Shown here in pieces: positions 46,835-58,075 of a stretch of 64,000 nt of DNA. The DNA is from Tolypeutes matacus. Lineage: Eukaryota > Chordata > Mammalia > Cingulata > Chlamyphoridae. Location of the stretch: the NCBI GenBank assembly GCA_026826555.1, contig JAKSZT010054215.1, positions 21,464,720 to 21,528,719 on the forward strand, written 5' to 3'. A program made the translations under genes and the position numbers. Numbering within the stretch: position 1 is the first letter of the stretch; the number at the start of each line of letters is the position of its first letter. A model generated the notes under the pieces. It saw only the letters and a list, made by a program, of their open reading frames with translations, did no database searches and was not told where the DNA came from.

Positions 46835-47258
46835 CTGGTACCTCCTCAGTGAAGAGCAGCCAGGATGGCCAAGGGTCCCTGTCCAATGGGGAGAAGTGAC
46901 GGGATGGTCAAGAGCCCCGACGCAATGGGGAGAAGTGAATGGTGCGGCAGGAGGGCCTGAGAAAGGCTGTCAGGTGGCCAGAGGAGCACCTGGTTCTCTT
47001 CTGGTTCATAATGGTAGAATAAGGGTCAGTGTGTAAAATTTACACAAAACAGCTTTCACCTCAAAATAAGGAAGAACTTTTTCATATATATTACTGCCCC
47101 AGCAAGGGGAAAAAGTACTTCAAAAGGTTGTGAGTTCCTGGTCAGCAGGGATATGCAAGCATCGGCCAGATAATCACTTAATGGAGAGGTTACCTGCTGG
47201 GATGTTGGACTGGGAGATCTTTGGGCATCCATCCAAACTGCAAGTCTAGGAATCAGTG
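46835..47258 (+). mobile_element. L3/CR1 LINE 3' fragment
   Basis: 'cacctcaaaataaggaagaac', 'aaaaggttgtgagttcctgg', 'tggccagataatcac'-type text and 'gatgttggactgggagatc' follow the 3' part of the mammalian CR1-clade LINE L3. It starts directly after the MLT1 copy. Confidence 0.6.
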
Positions 47259-48129
47259 AACTATTAGATGGTTGTTTTTGAAAGAACATAGCTCCAGGGA
47301 AAAAGTCTACAGAAAGAACAAGCAACGCAGTCAGGAATCACAAATGCAATACAATAAATCATGGGTGTTATCTAGATAACATCACCAGGATAAGAAGGGG
47401 TAATTCACTCAAGAAAAAGGAAGGTACCAGTAAAAGCCCAGAAGTGTTTAACTGACAAAGAAAACAAGGAAGTTCTGCCAGCCGTACCCAACGTCACTTA
47501 GGATCCACTGAGGAGGACTTTTCGGTATTCCCCACTCTCATAATAATCTATACAAGGTAACACCATCTACTTGGACAGGCTCCAACTAGGCCCCTAAAGC
47601 ATTCACATGCAGTTTCAAGAAACCTGCCTTGAGTGCTGTGGGAAACGACCACCAAGTATTCACCCAGCACCAAGAGGAGGAGAAGGGCTGTAAGGTGATG
47701 CCAACTAGGAATCATGGCCCCAACCATCCGTCCCAGAACTGAAGCTCCACCACCCACAGGTTTCAGTCTTGTCCAAAAGGTTAGTGACTCTTCCTGGGAG
47801 CTCCTGTTCTCAATAGCTGCAGAGTCTTCCCTTCACCTCTCTGAGATGCATTTCAAACCATTTGAATCTGGGGTCCCCCAAGAGTCAAGTGATGGTATTT
47901 TAAACCTCCCCTCATACCAGCTCATTCAACACTCAGCCACTTCCAAAAGCTTTCTCCAAAATCAATAACTCATACTCATTATATTTTCTCCAGTTGTCTT
48001 TTTCAATGAACAAACTGTAGAATCATGAAATTAAACTTGAATGGCTAGAGAGAGGCTATATATATGAATTGGCTTTCTCTGAGGTTAAACCTTGCCTATA
48101 CTGGGGTAAAGGTTATTTTGTCACTAGAT
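47259..48129. other. Unique noncoding DNA
   Basis: No gene or repeat recognised. Confidence 0.5.
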
Positions 48130-48225
48130 GGAGAGCTGTAGGAGAGGGGGACCTTATCTATCGAAGGTACCCGGAACATTGTCCAAAGTAAGTGGAATTC
48201 AATAAATATTTGTTGAATTCAAGAA
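48130..48225 (+). mobile_element. L2 3' end
   Basis: 'gagagggggaccttatctat' then 'aacattgtccaaagtaagtg' and 'attcaataaatatttgttga' is the characteristic final 90 bp of L2. Confidence 0.7.
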
Positions 48226-50016
48226 TATCTGGCTTTTATCCCACAATAAATTGAAACATCTCCTAGCAAAGTACTGAGAGTAAAGAAGTAGATATGACAA
48301 AACAACAACAAAGCCTGGACTCAAGAGTTTTCCCCTAACATTATTAGAAGGTAAAATTTTGTTTTCCTAAAGAGCAGTATGTTCAAATAGTTCCAAAAAA
48401 TACATAAGATGATATACTGTAAAAACATCCCTTTCTCACCATAACCTCTATCCTCCCAGATGCATCTCCCCATCCTCACCACAAAACAGCACAAGGAAAC
48501 ACCATTGATAGTTTGGGGGAATCTTTCCAAAGTCTCTTTTTGCAAATACAGACAAACATGAAAATCTGATCTTATTTTTCTCCCTTTTGGCACAAGAGGT
48601 GGTGTATTTTACAACGCTGTGCTGTATCTCTCAGGGAGCTGGAAAGCTGTCCAATCTCTGACGAGGCTGGGTGATGGAGGTTCCACAGTGCTCACTGAGG
48701 GTAGGTTCAAATGTTCTAAAGGAATCAAAGTCCAGATCAAATGTGTATGAAATTGAACTCAAACTGTGATATCCAGAAGCAAAATCTACTCAAACCAAGG
48801 AGCATACTACCATGCTCTAATGGTTATAAACAAGGTAAAGCCCAAAATAGGTATTCCGTCTGCAGGAATCCAAACCAGCTATATAATATGCGAACTTGTA
48901 CAATATGAACAAATACAAATGATCAGCAAATACATGCTCTTAGGAAAATCAGTGGTTAATTGGCATAAAATAAAAGATTCCCTGTTTGAACAGGACAAAA
49001 AGGATTGATTACAAAGATTCAGTCTGGAAGAAAAGCTTTGGAAGTTGTTAGGAATATTTTTACTTTAAAATTTAAAAAAAAACAGCATAAATAGAGTATC
49101 AATGGTATTTTACATACCTTAATTTGTCAACAATGGGAACTGTATTATCATTTACTTTTGACCCCTAGATGACTTCCTGCAATTCCAATGAAACACTAAA
49201 GATAGAGGTATTGGCTGAAGTGAAAATAGAGAAAGGGGCTAACCTCAGACCTCCATACTTTCAGGATCATTCAAGCCCAAGTTTCAAAAGTTCCATTTGG
49301 CTAATATTTCTGCAGGCTTAAATGCTGTCAAGAAAACTGGCATGGCAGTGAGATTAACTCATCTGTATCAGTATTTATGAGAACTAGTCCAGGCAGAATT
49401 TGGGGCTCATAATTATGAAAGATGTGCAAATTCCTCGATTCTCACTTACAAAAAAAAAAAATAATTCTCACTTATAAGCATAAGAGGCCACATCCACCTG
49501 TGACCTTTGAATAAATTAGTAGTGCCCACACACATTCCAGTTCTCCCAACCTTCTCTTCCCCGGGCTTACCAGCAATCATCTGATGAACTCCTTCCTCTG
49601 ACAGGCACCTTCCAGGAATGTTCCCCCTTCACCTTTCCACCATTTCCCTTAGCAAATTATAAGACACTCAGCAGCACTTTTACCAAATTGCCTGGACTTC
49701 TGCAAAAATATTAAGCTAGCACTTATTTGAAAGACAGTGCTACTTTTCTGGCCAGGGACTTCTTTTACACTGTGTTGACCAGTTGTCTCACTTGTGGAGG
49801 TGTGCACAGCCCCAGCGCTTGGACACAGCCCCGCATGCCCAATTCACATTACAAGTGATTTAATCCACGTGCACATGCAACAGCCATCATTTTCTCACCA
49901 CTTCCACTGTTCAGTAATTCTACTTTTATTTCTACCATAATCCTACACTTTTCTTAATAGGTGCATGTTCATTGCCCTTTCCAGACATGATGGGGGGGTT
50001 ATGCTTACGGAACATG
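48226..50016. other. Unique noncoding DNA
   Basis: No gene recognised. An A run with a TAATTCTCACTTA repeat pair lies near 49437-49475. Confidence 0.5.
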
Positions 50017-50133
50017 GAGCACACGCGGAGAACACTCCCAAACCAGGGGCACACGCGGAGAACACNNNNNNNNNNGCACACGCGGAGAACACTCCCAAAC
50101 CAGGGGCACACGCGGAGAACACTCCCAAACCAG
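50017..50133. repeat. 30-bp minisatellite, interrupted by an assembly gap
   Basis: Four visible copies of a 30-bp unit (starting gggcacacgcggagaaca and ending cccaaaccag), two on each side of the gap. Copies are nearly identical; the first has a small change at its start. On the minus strand the unit is in frame and would read as a 10-residue repeat, but the flanking frame has no domain. The true copy number is hidden in the gap. Confidence 0.95.
50066..50075. other. Assembly gap (10 N)
   Basis: Ten N lie inside the minisatellite, probably marking collapse of a longer array. Confidence 1.
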
Positions 50134-50494
50134 CAAACCGCCCATGACCATGGCCCTGGAGCACAGCTGTGTTCATAGCTGAGAAAAAGTAACTTGAAAG
50201 TTCCCCAGGGCCATTTGTTGAGGCCTTTCCTTCCCTCTTGGTTTGTGATACTTCATCAAATACGAAGTTCTCATACAAACTAGAATGTTTCATGACTCCC
50301 CATTCTGATCCAGTGGTTCCTATACCAGGACCACCCAGTTTATCACGGTGTTATGATATTCTTAAATATCTGGTAGAAAAAGTCCCTTCATCTTACTCTT
50401 CCTTTTTCAAAATGTTCTTCACAATTCTCACCAATTTATCTTTCCCAGGAACTTTAGAACCACTCTGTGGGGATGCAAGATAGAGTCCACGAGT
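50134..50494. other. Unique noncoding DNA
   Basis: No gene or repeat recognised. Confidence 0.5.
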
Positions 50495-50650
50495 GTACTA
50501 GTTGGGATTATACAGAATCTATAAATTAACTTTTAAAAATATGGACATCTCTTACAAAGTTCATCTTCCCCTGTGGTTACTGACATAGTACACTGGCATT
50601 TATTGGAATCTCTTTAATATCTGGTTAAATTTGACATATTTTCTTAGTGA
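50495..50650 (-). mobile_element. L1 ORF2 fragment, reverse
   Basis: 'gggattatacagaatctata', 'aattaacttttaaaaatatg' and 'gacatctcttacaaagttc' are the reverse of a conserved part of L1 ORF2. Closely similar text occurs at 58620-58800. Confidence 0.6.
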
Positions 50651-51145
50651 AGACATAGCAAACTTCTATTACCTAATGCTAGGTAACCTGTGAGGTTTGC
50701 GGCTAATGCGGTGGCATTTTTCCCCTTTATTTTATATTCTGATTTTTTTTTCCCCTAGTTTGTAAGTGTGCTGCTGATGCTGGCCTCTAGCACCATGTAG
50801 ATGTGCAACTCTCTGGTCTGAAAAGATGTTGCTGTACAATGCACTGGGCCTTCCATGACCCCACCCACCACACTTTTTTGGAAACTTTTCTGATGTTAGA
50901 TAATCCCTAGATTTCAGGCTTCAGTCCTTTTTTTTTCTCACTCCAATTTTTACACCTCACCCCCTCACCTCCCACCCAACATTCCCCCAACCTCCCCTGC
51001 CTGATGAGCGCTGACTCCTCTCTCTGTACCTTCGAACCTGTGCCGTGTTCCCAGCACAAGGCCCACATTTCCAATTCCACGTACATATGGATGGTCCACA
51101 GCCACATTAGCGCTGCAAATATAAAATCAAATTTACTGGCCTCTC
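50651..51145. other. Noncoding DNA, possibly further L1
   Basis: 50690-50760 may continue L1; the rest is C-rich unique DNA. No gene. Confidence 0.4.
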
Positions 51146-51149
51146 AGGA

Positions 51150-51590
51150 CAACTGCTTCCTTGGCCTCGTTTCTCCATTTCACTCTGTGTTTACAACGGT
51201 CTGGGCTCAAAACTTTGATGTTGTCTCAGACTCCCCCACTCTTGACCTTGGGGTCCCCTTCCCTTTGCAAGGCCTCCAGTCCCTCTGCTTGCCCTGTGTT
51301 TGCTTCATCATCTCGCACACTCACCCCTCTCCTTCCACAAGTCGGAGCGGTGCGGATTCATCTTTCGGCAGCGCTGCTCATCCCTAATGGCTCCCAGCTG
51401 ACCTGCACTCACGGCCCTCCCAGACTGGCCCGATTCCACATTCCACACAGCCCTTCCACTGCAGCCAAAGCTTTTGCCCTAGAAAGATCTGCCTGCTCGA
51501 TGGCCCATGCACCTCCACGCGTTGCTTCCTCACCTCAACCTGATACATGCTCACCCTCCTACAGTGTTAAAGCCCATCTAGTTTTCAAAA
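51150..51590 (+). mobile_element. L2 LINE fragment
   Basis: 'ctcagactcccccactcttg', 'ggctcccagctgacctgca', 'cttttgccctagaaagatc' and 'gctcaccctcctacagtgtt' resemble L2 3'-half text. Diverged. The 153-codon frame at 51161-51622 overlays it and is not a gene. Confidence 0.5.
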
Positions 51591-51597
51591 ATAGCTT

Positions 51598-51955
51598 GAG
51601 ACAGAATTCACATGTCATATAGCTCACCCATTTAAAGTATACAATTCAATGGCTTTTAGCATATCCAATCACAACAATCTAATTTTAGAACAATTGTCAT
51701 CCCAAAAAGAAATCCCCTCTCCCCCTGGCCCTAGGCAACCACTAATCTATTTTCTGCCTGAGTTTGCCTATTCTGGACATTTCATAATAAACAGAACCAT
51801 ACAGTAAGTAGCCCTTTTGGCAGCTGGCTTCTTTCACTTAGTGTGGGTTCAAGGGTTAACCATGTTGTGGCATGTGTCAGTACTTGTCTTTGATGGCTGA
51901 ATAATATTCCATTCATCAGATGACGGGCATTTAGATGGTTTCCACTTTTTAAGCC
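51598..51955 (-). mobile_element. L1 3' end fragment, reverse
   Basis: 'cacccatttaaagtatacaa', 'ctaggcaaccactaatctat', 'gcctattctggacatttcat' and 'ctggcttctttcacttagtg', then 'ggctgaataatattccatt', are the reverse of the L1 3' terminal region. Confidence 0.9.
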
Positions 51956-52164
51956 CACCTAATTACATAAAGTCCTACTTCCTCTCCAGAGCCTGAAAAT
52001 TGGAAGAACAATCCCAAGGGGGAACATGCAAATCACTTAGCTCAAGATCTAGAGAATTATTATAGGAGAAGCATTAACCATTAAATTCATAATTACTATG
52101 AACTAGCAGCATTTCCTATATATATAGCCACCAATTAGTTTCTTCTTTCTGAACACTGCCTTAC

Positions 52165-52285
52165 GTTCAGTCAGTCAGTAAACATTTATTGAGCATCTAC
52201 TATTTTAAAGCATGGTGCTAGGTGCTACATAGTCCATTGAAAAGAGAGATACCTTCTCCTTGCTTATAAGACTCAGTCTACTGTG
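52165..52285. mobile_element. L2/MIR-like fragment
   Basis: 'cagtcagtaaacatttattg' and 'agcatctactattttaaagc', then 'atggtgctaggtgctacata' match the widespread 'ttattgagcatctac' segment. Confidence 0.5.
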
Positions 52286-54309
52286 TGCTATTTACTTTCT
52301 ATTTAGAATTAACTTCCCCTTAAAAATGTGTATCCTCTTTGATCTGTTAAGATCCAGGTCACAAATTCTTCCTCCTTAACACTACCATGCATTTTACAAA
52401 GCATTTCTTGCCTTTTCAATTTAAAGGTCAGTTTATGCTACCAATTCTTGTTTCAAGTCCTATGTCCTTCAAAGGCCGTGTACAAGGCACACAGGAAAAC
52501 GACCAAAATAAAAGCAGAATGTAAAATAACAAGAGTGAGCAATGGAAAGTACAGTACCAAGGAAGGAAATCAATAAATTATGAATAAAGTAAATTTCCCT
52601 TGCTAAAGCTAAACGCATTTTTCAAATGCCAGGTAAATAGCTGAGCTGATTTTAAGTTGCCTGTTTAATCCTGGGTGACAATCTTTTCTGTACCACATCT
52701 TTCTAAAATGAAAAGAATGCATTATTTCACCCTAAAATATCAATAGCCTTGCTGAATACAGAAAGATTATTAGATCTTTATTAGACTATCCGAAGGTGTG
52801 CCTGGAGAAATAGGCAATTTGAATTCTATGCAAAAGACACTTGCTATGGAGAAACTGCCTGGAGAAGCCAGAAGTTGAGCACAGAGTCAGCCAGCTCTTA
52901 AAATTTTTTAATAAGAAGGAGGTAGCCATTCTGACGCAGGTACAAGGGTTCAACCTGCACCACATGGCTTCAGAAGTAAGAGTGTGAAAACAAATATAGG
53001 TAAATGCTGTACTTGGCAATCAGGGCAGGGGATACGATAATTTGTATATTTCATTTGTTTTGATTGTGTTAAACTCCAGCATCCAGACTTCCACATGTGT
53101 TCAAACATCCTTTTGTACAAATAACAATAAATCGCCTGTTCAAAAATTAGGCTGTGTTCCAAAATTTCATTTGTAAGCTAATTATTTGAAATTTGGAATG
53201 CATTTTCTCCAAACAAAAATGAGTTTCCAAAGCTAGTCCACAAACGTCTATTTAACTTACAACGTAGCTAGAGAAATCCCAGAAGGTTTTATTCATTGAA
53301 AGCAGCATGAAACAATGCTATGATGATATTAATGATGATACAGTAGTTTAAAAGACCCTAACAATATTTTATTTATGCTTAGGACCTGGGTTGCTCACCT
53401 TTCTCTGACAAAGACTCCCCTACCCCGACCCCACTCTCCTAGCCCCTACCCCTCAACCAAGCTTTTTCTTAAAACCTTGAGAGGGTGCCTATGAGAAAGT
53501 CTCTCCCCCGCTTTGTGGGAGACACAGGGATAAACTCAGGGTAAGCCACCAACAGGGCCAGACAGCCACTAACACAAGTGCTACACCTCGAACAAGTTAG
53601 TTAACTCAGGGCAGCCCCCAAGCTCCCATACTCGGGAAGATCAGGCTCACTACCATTTAGTAAATGATATGTTTTCTTTTTCTTTCTTGTCTGCTTGTAC
53701 TCGACGGCTAAAAAATAAAATTTAAAAACCCAACCTTGCTCCCTTAGCAGCCACATACAGCTACACATATCAGCATGTGGCCGTACTTTCCTAATAAGTA
53801 GAAGGATCCAGGGATAAAGTACATCTCCCCTGGTCTCTTATCTGGCTCTGGCTCTTGTAGTAGTAGTAGTTTTCCTCATAATGGGTTTTCTTCTACAAAT
53901 TATCCATAGGGGGTTTGAACTAATGAAATATATAACTTACCTTTCTTGATCAAAAATGTCTTCAGAAGGACAGGATTTCCCACAAAAAATAAGTCCATTC
54001 CACTGCCCAAATCAAACGCACACATTTCAGTTTATTAAACAATGTAAGAACCCAAAACCGCAAAGGTTGTGATGCCAGCCCTAAAGCGTTACCAGGGAAC
54101 CCACACTTGCGTAGAATGGTTGCTGATCCCCTCTGCCCCGAGCCCCGTTGACACGTCTCCTTCAGTATTTGTATGTCCACAGCACACCCAGCTTAAAGAG
54201 GAAAAAAGAAAACGTCCCTGAGCCCACCCACAATGAAACAGTTCCAATTCTTCACCCCTGAAACTCGAAAGTGCACCCAGGCCCCGGGACCCCATGCAGC
54301 CTTCTCAAG
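52286..54309. other. Unique noncoding DNA
   Basis: No gene. 52600-52830 is AT-rich and non-repetitive. 53380-53760 has an unidentified LTR-like composition (C-rich left part, aataaaattt near 53714) but no recognised family. Confidence 0.45.
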
Positions 54310-54480
54310 GACCTCAGGCAGCGGCCACTTCCTGGCTGTGACTTGGGGCAAATCACCAACCCTGTCTGGGCCTCAGCTTCCTCGTCTATACATTGGGGAT
54401 ATCATTAACCACCTCACACTGTGTTACAAAAATTAAAATCAGATACTTTTAAAGTCCTTAGGACAGTAAATGTTCTTTGT
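54310..54480 (+). mobile_element. MIR
   Basis: 'cacttcctggctgtgacttg', 'gggcaaatcaccaaccctgt', 'ctgggcctcagcttcctcg' and 'tctatacattggggatatca' are the MIR core in forward order. Confidence 0.85.
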
Positions 54481-54639
54481 GAGTTAAAAGAGTACGGTAG
54501 CACACTGCTATCTATTATTATGCTTATCACTACTGACATTTAGGGTCCCCAAAGCCTTTCTTCCAGAAGACTCCATAGGAGAAGCAGGCAAGCAGAGAAT
54601 GCTAAAGATGGATGAACCCTTAGGCTCATCCAAGTCTTA

Positions 54640-54725
54640 GATTAAAGAAATGAAAGAAATTAAAATCAGAGACATTAAGGAACTTGCCCAAGGATACATT
54701 ATAATTAAACCCCAGAGCCTGGCCA
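54640..54725 (-). mobile_element. MIR fragment, reverse
   Basis: 'gacattaaggaacttgcccaa' then 'ttaaaccccagagcctggcc' matches the reverse core (gtgacttgcccaaggtcac). Confidence 0.5.
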
Positions 54726-54889
54726 AGACTCCCGTGGAGATTATTCCATCAGCATTACCTGCGGCGTAACCAGCAGTTTTTTAGCGCACACAGGTATGCC
54801 TTCCACGTACCGTGCAGGTACCGGAGCCTTCGTGCACATTCCACATCCAGCCCCCACAGCCACCTCCACACAGAGAACACCTTCTAGCA

Positions 54890-54985
54890 CTTGAAGCGCA
54901 GAGTACATTTTATAGGCATTTTCCCATTCATAGTGTCAATCTTTCAACCACCATACAAGGCAATATTTTTTTCTCAACAATAGAT
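54890..54985 (-). mobile_element. Possible MIR fragment, reverse
   Basis: 'cattttataggcattttccc' and 'tttcaaccaccatacaaggc' resemble the reverse MIR left region. Confidence 0.4.
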
Positions 54986-55664
54986 GAGACGAGACACCTA
55001 TGAAATGAACTGAGCAATCCAGAGACTAAGCTCAGCCTCACCCAATCCAAACTGGCAGTCTTTTCCCCCATCATATTGTCCCCATTCCTGAAACCAGCCC
55101 ATCAAGGAGAGGTCTGATCTCAACTCTTTCACCTTCACCTCCCCACTCCCTTGGAGGACAAGCCTGGTCACCCACCAGCACTCCTGTCTTTCTCCCCTCA
55201 AAAGAAAATACCCACACACACACTCTCTCTCTTTCTAGCTCTACCTGTTCCATTTTGCAATTTGTTTTCTTTAAGACCTTGAAGATGTAGATAAGCATTC
55301 GGAGAAATAAAAGAAACACATCTTCATCAGGAGACAGGAAAACTACTGCGACATCAAATTAGACTTTGGGAAGAACTGGCCCCATTAGCCTCTAAAGCCT
55401 TGGGAAAACCAGACTCCCTTCAGTCTTCCCTCATCTACCTCATCATATCCTTCTCTAACTCTACCTGCAAACAGTTTTGTTTGACATTAGTTACTGGAAT
55501 TCCAAAGTACTATTTTCTAATTTTCTTTGTTATATATTTTTAGACACATTAAAAGAAACTAAGGCCACATACAACACTACTTTTTCGGGTAAACTCACAC
55601 AAAGTTTGAGGTAGGTGACCTTCTAACAAGCCTTTGGAAATCAGATTATAAATTAGGGACACCC
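54986..55664. other. Unique noncoding DNA with a CA/CT microsatellite
   Basis: A (CA)n(CT)n tract lies at 55211-55235. No gene. Confidence 0.5.
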
Positions 55665-55765
55665 CTGAGCATAAATCTGTATATGGTGGAGACCAGGTAG
55701 CTATTTAACAGATGATCTTGTCTAAAGGTCCCACCCAGCTCTTAAAATCCTGTTTCATTTTTACA
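55665..55765 (+). mobile_element. Possible L3/CR1 3' tail
   Basis: 'gatgatcttgtctaaaggtc' and 'ccacccagctcttaaaatcc' parallel the 'gatgacctctaaggtccct' end of L3. Short, uncertain. Confidence 0.35.
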
Positions 55766-55779
55766 ATTCTCTTTTAGAC

Positions 55780-56013
55780 CAAGGCTTCTCAACCTTGGCA
55801 CTACTGACATTTGGGATGGACAATTCTTTCTTGTAGGGGGCTATTCTATGCAATGTGGGGTGTTTGACAGTATCCCTCGCCACTACCCACTAAAGGCCAG
55901 GCATGCCCCCCATCCTCTCACCCCCAGCTGTGACATTCAAAAATGTCTCCAGACACTGCCAAATGTCTCCTGGGGGTGGGGGTAGGGAGGCTGTCTCTGG
56001 TTAAGAACCAGTG
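55780..56013 (+). mobile_element. MER5A (hAT-Charlie MITE), full length
   Basis: 'caaggcttctcaaccttggc' start, 'actactgacatttgggatgg', 'gtctccagacactgccaaat' and 'gtctcctgggggtggggg', ending ggttaagaaccagtg as the expected terminal inverted repeat. The right end is directly followed by a SINE insertion. Confidence 0.92.
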
Positions 56014-56018
56014 TTTTT

Positions 56019-56309
56019 AAGATTTATTTTATTTATTTCTCCCCACCCCCTTGTTTTTCACTTGCTGAGTCTGTTCAACTTCTTTGTTTCTTTAGGAGCA
56101 CCGGGAGCTGAACCCAGGACCTCTGACGTGGAAGGGAGGTGCCTAACGGCTTGAGCCACCCCCATTCCCCATGTCTCTTGTTGTGTCATCTCACTGCACC
56201 TGCCCGTTGCGCCAGCTAGATGTCTTCTTTAAGGAGGCACCAGGATCCAAACCAGTGACCTCCCATGTGGTAGGCGGGAGCCCAGTTGCCTGAGCCACAT
56301 CCGCTTCCC
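56019..56309 (-). mobile_element. Dimeric tRNA-Ala-derived SINE, reverse, with 16-bp TSD
   Basis: Reading leftwards: a T-rich tail (tttattttatttattt), a first tRNA-like unit ('gaacccaggacctctgac', then 'ggcttgagccaccccca') and a second unit ('gacctcccatgtggtaggc', then 'cctgagccacatccgcttcc'). The perfect 16-bp duplication aagaaccagtgttttt stands at 56003-56018 and 56310-56325, and spans the last bases of MER5A. The SINE therefore landed on the MER5A boundary. Confidence 0.95.
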
Positions 56310-56325
56310 AAGAACCAGTGTTTTT

Positions 56326-56639
56326 TAGCAAAAGATTCCAGGGAAGCCAAATATGAAGCTCCATGCTCACGACCAGGGCAATAATCCAGCACCATGTCTT
56401 AAATGAGGGTTAGCCATGAAGTACCCTGGAGCACAAAACGCCCTAGAACAAAAGATCCCAAACCTGGTTCATCTCAGTTCAAGTAATCAAAGGAAAGTAC
56501 AGATTCCTGAGCCTGCCCCCATCTTTGTAAATAAAAAAACTATGATGATGCTTGTCTTGTAAAAAACTCCTGGAAGAAACCCATAAACAAATATTTAACT
56601 TTAGTTAATGACATGCACACTTAAGTGTTTAGACTTGAC
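56326..56639. other. Unique noncoding DNA
   Basis: No gene or repeat recognised. Confidence 0.5.
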
Positions 56640-56840
56640 ATTTACTGATATCTCCCACATACTCTGCAATGCATCCAAAAAGAGGGGTGGGGTGTGTGGA
56701 GAGGGGGGATAAATATGTGCTAAAGCCACTAGAGTAAAACGTTAATTGTAGAATCTATGTGATAGGCATCATGGTGTTCGTTGTACAATTCTTTCAGTGT
56801 TCTGTAGACTTGAAATTTTTAATAAAATTTTGGGGAAACT
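56640..56840 (+). mobile_element. L1 3' end fragment
   Basis: 'tgtgataggcatcatggtgt', 'tcgttgtacaattctttcag' and 'tgttctgtagacttgaaatt', then 'tttaataaaattttgggg' are the end of old L1 subfamilies. Confidence 0.8.
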
Positions 56841-57607
56841 GGAGCCCTTCTGATGAGCAGCAGGATTGGGGAACCACTGGAATAGGGTACTCCTAGCACG
56901 GCTGAAGGATAGGGGCTTATCTTAACTCTCTACCCTCCAGGTAAAAGGCACGCCCCGAAGGCAATGTGGAAATCTGAGAAAGTGGATCTGAGCTGAAACA
57001 GGATTTAAAAGTCAGCAGGCCCCTTTCCCTTCTGTGGTCTCCCTATCTCTTGCTTTATATCCTAGTATTCCATTAAAATAAAACAAAATGTACCCTCTTG
57101 CCTAACTTCACCTTCGTTTTCTTCATTACTAATCCCAAACCTGAGGCTCAATTCTTCTCAGGCTACCTTAAAGCTTTTCTAACCTTTGCTGCATTCAACC
57201 TCGGAAAGGATGCGGTCCTATCACATGTGAAGAATGCAATTAAGGGTTTACTCTGCATAGGACATTAGCTAGACAACTCTGTCTCACCACACCACAGTTT
57301 ATACAACTCAAATTACTAACACCTGCCACAGTCTGGCTTAGCCCCAAATTACAACACTTTCAGCTTGCATATTTGTGGTCTTCTCAATTTATAAAAAGAA
57401 AAAAATCCTGACCACAAAACATGCAGTTACATTTCCACTCAGCCACAGTTCAAGTAATCAAGGGAAATACTCTTGAATAATCTAGTTCAATATGTTTATC
57501 AAATGGCATAATCATTTCTTTCGATGTCAGCAATGGTTATTTTCCATAGTGCTTTGTACCAACGCAATGACTGCTTTGGACCACTAATCCAGAAGAAAAA
57601 TAGGTAA
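56841..57607. other. Unique noncoding DNA
   Basis: No gene or repeat recognised. Confidence 0.5.
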
Positions 57608-58075
57608 TGTGGTTTGGAGCTATGTACCCCCAGAAAAACATGTTCTCAAACTTAATCCATTCCCGTGGGTGGGTGTGAACCCATTTTAAGTAGGACCTTT
57701 TGATAAGGTTACTTCAGTTAAGGTGTGGCACAACTCAATCAGGATGGACCTTAATCCTAATATTGGAGTCTTGTATAAGCAGAATGAACTTTAGACAGAG
57801 AAAGCCACAGAAAGCAAGAAGCTGAACATCAACGGAACCTGGAAGAAAGGGAGAGAGCAGTAGAGACCGCCACCCATATTGCTACATGACTGAGGAGCAA
57901 AGGCCAGGGATCACCAGCAGCCAGCCCCAGAAAGCCAGGGTTCGGAAAGAAAGCACTGCCCTAGTGATGCCCTGATCTGGACTTCTCCTAGCCTCAAAAC
58001 CACGGCCAATAAATTTCCACTGTTTAAGCCAACCCACTGCACGGTATTTGCTTTACCAATGAGGAAACTAAAACA
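57608..58075 (+). mobile_element. Complete solo LTR, MaLR-like, xenarthran family (copy 3)
   Basis: 468 bp from tgtggtttggag to gaaactaaaaca, with TG...CA ends and a possible 4-bp gtaa duplication at both sides. Contains 'gttacttcagttaaggtgtg', 'gaagctgaacatcaacgg', 'gatcaccagcagccagccc' and the late 'cttctcctagcctcaaaacc' with polyadenylation signal ccaataaattt near 58005. No internal region or proteins. Same family as copies at 2940-3389 and 31795-32062, and less decayed than either. Confidence 0.85.

Noticed and set aside
49943..50293. 116-codon minus-strand frame with a 10-residue repeat
   Set aside because: Produced by translating the minisatellite through the N gap. No family features.
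51161..51622. 153-codon + strand frame
   Set aside because: Lies on an L2 fragment and runs into a reverse L1 fragment.
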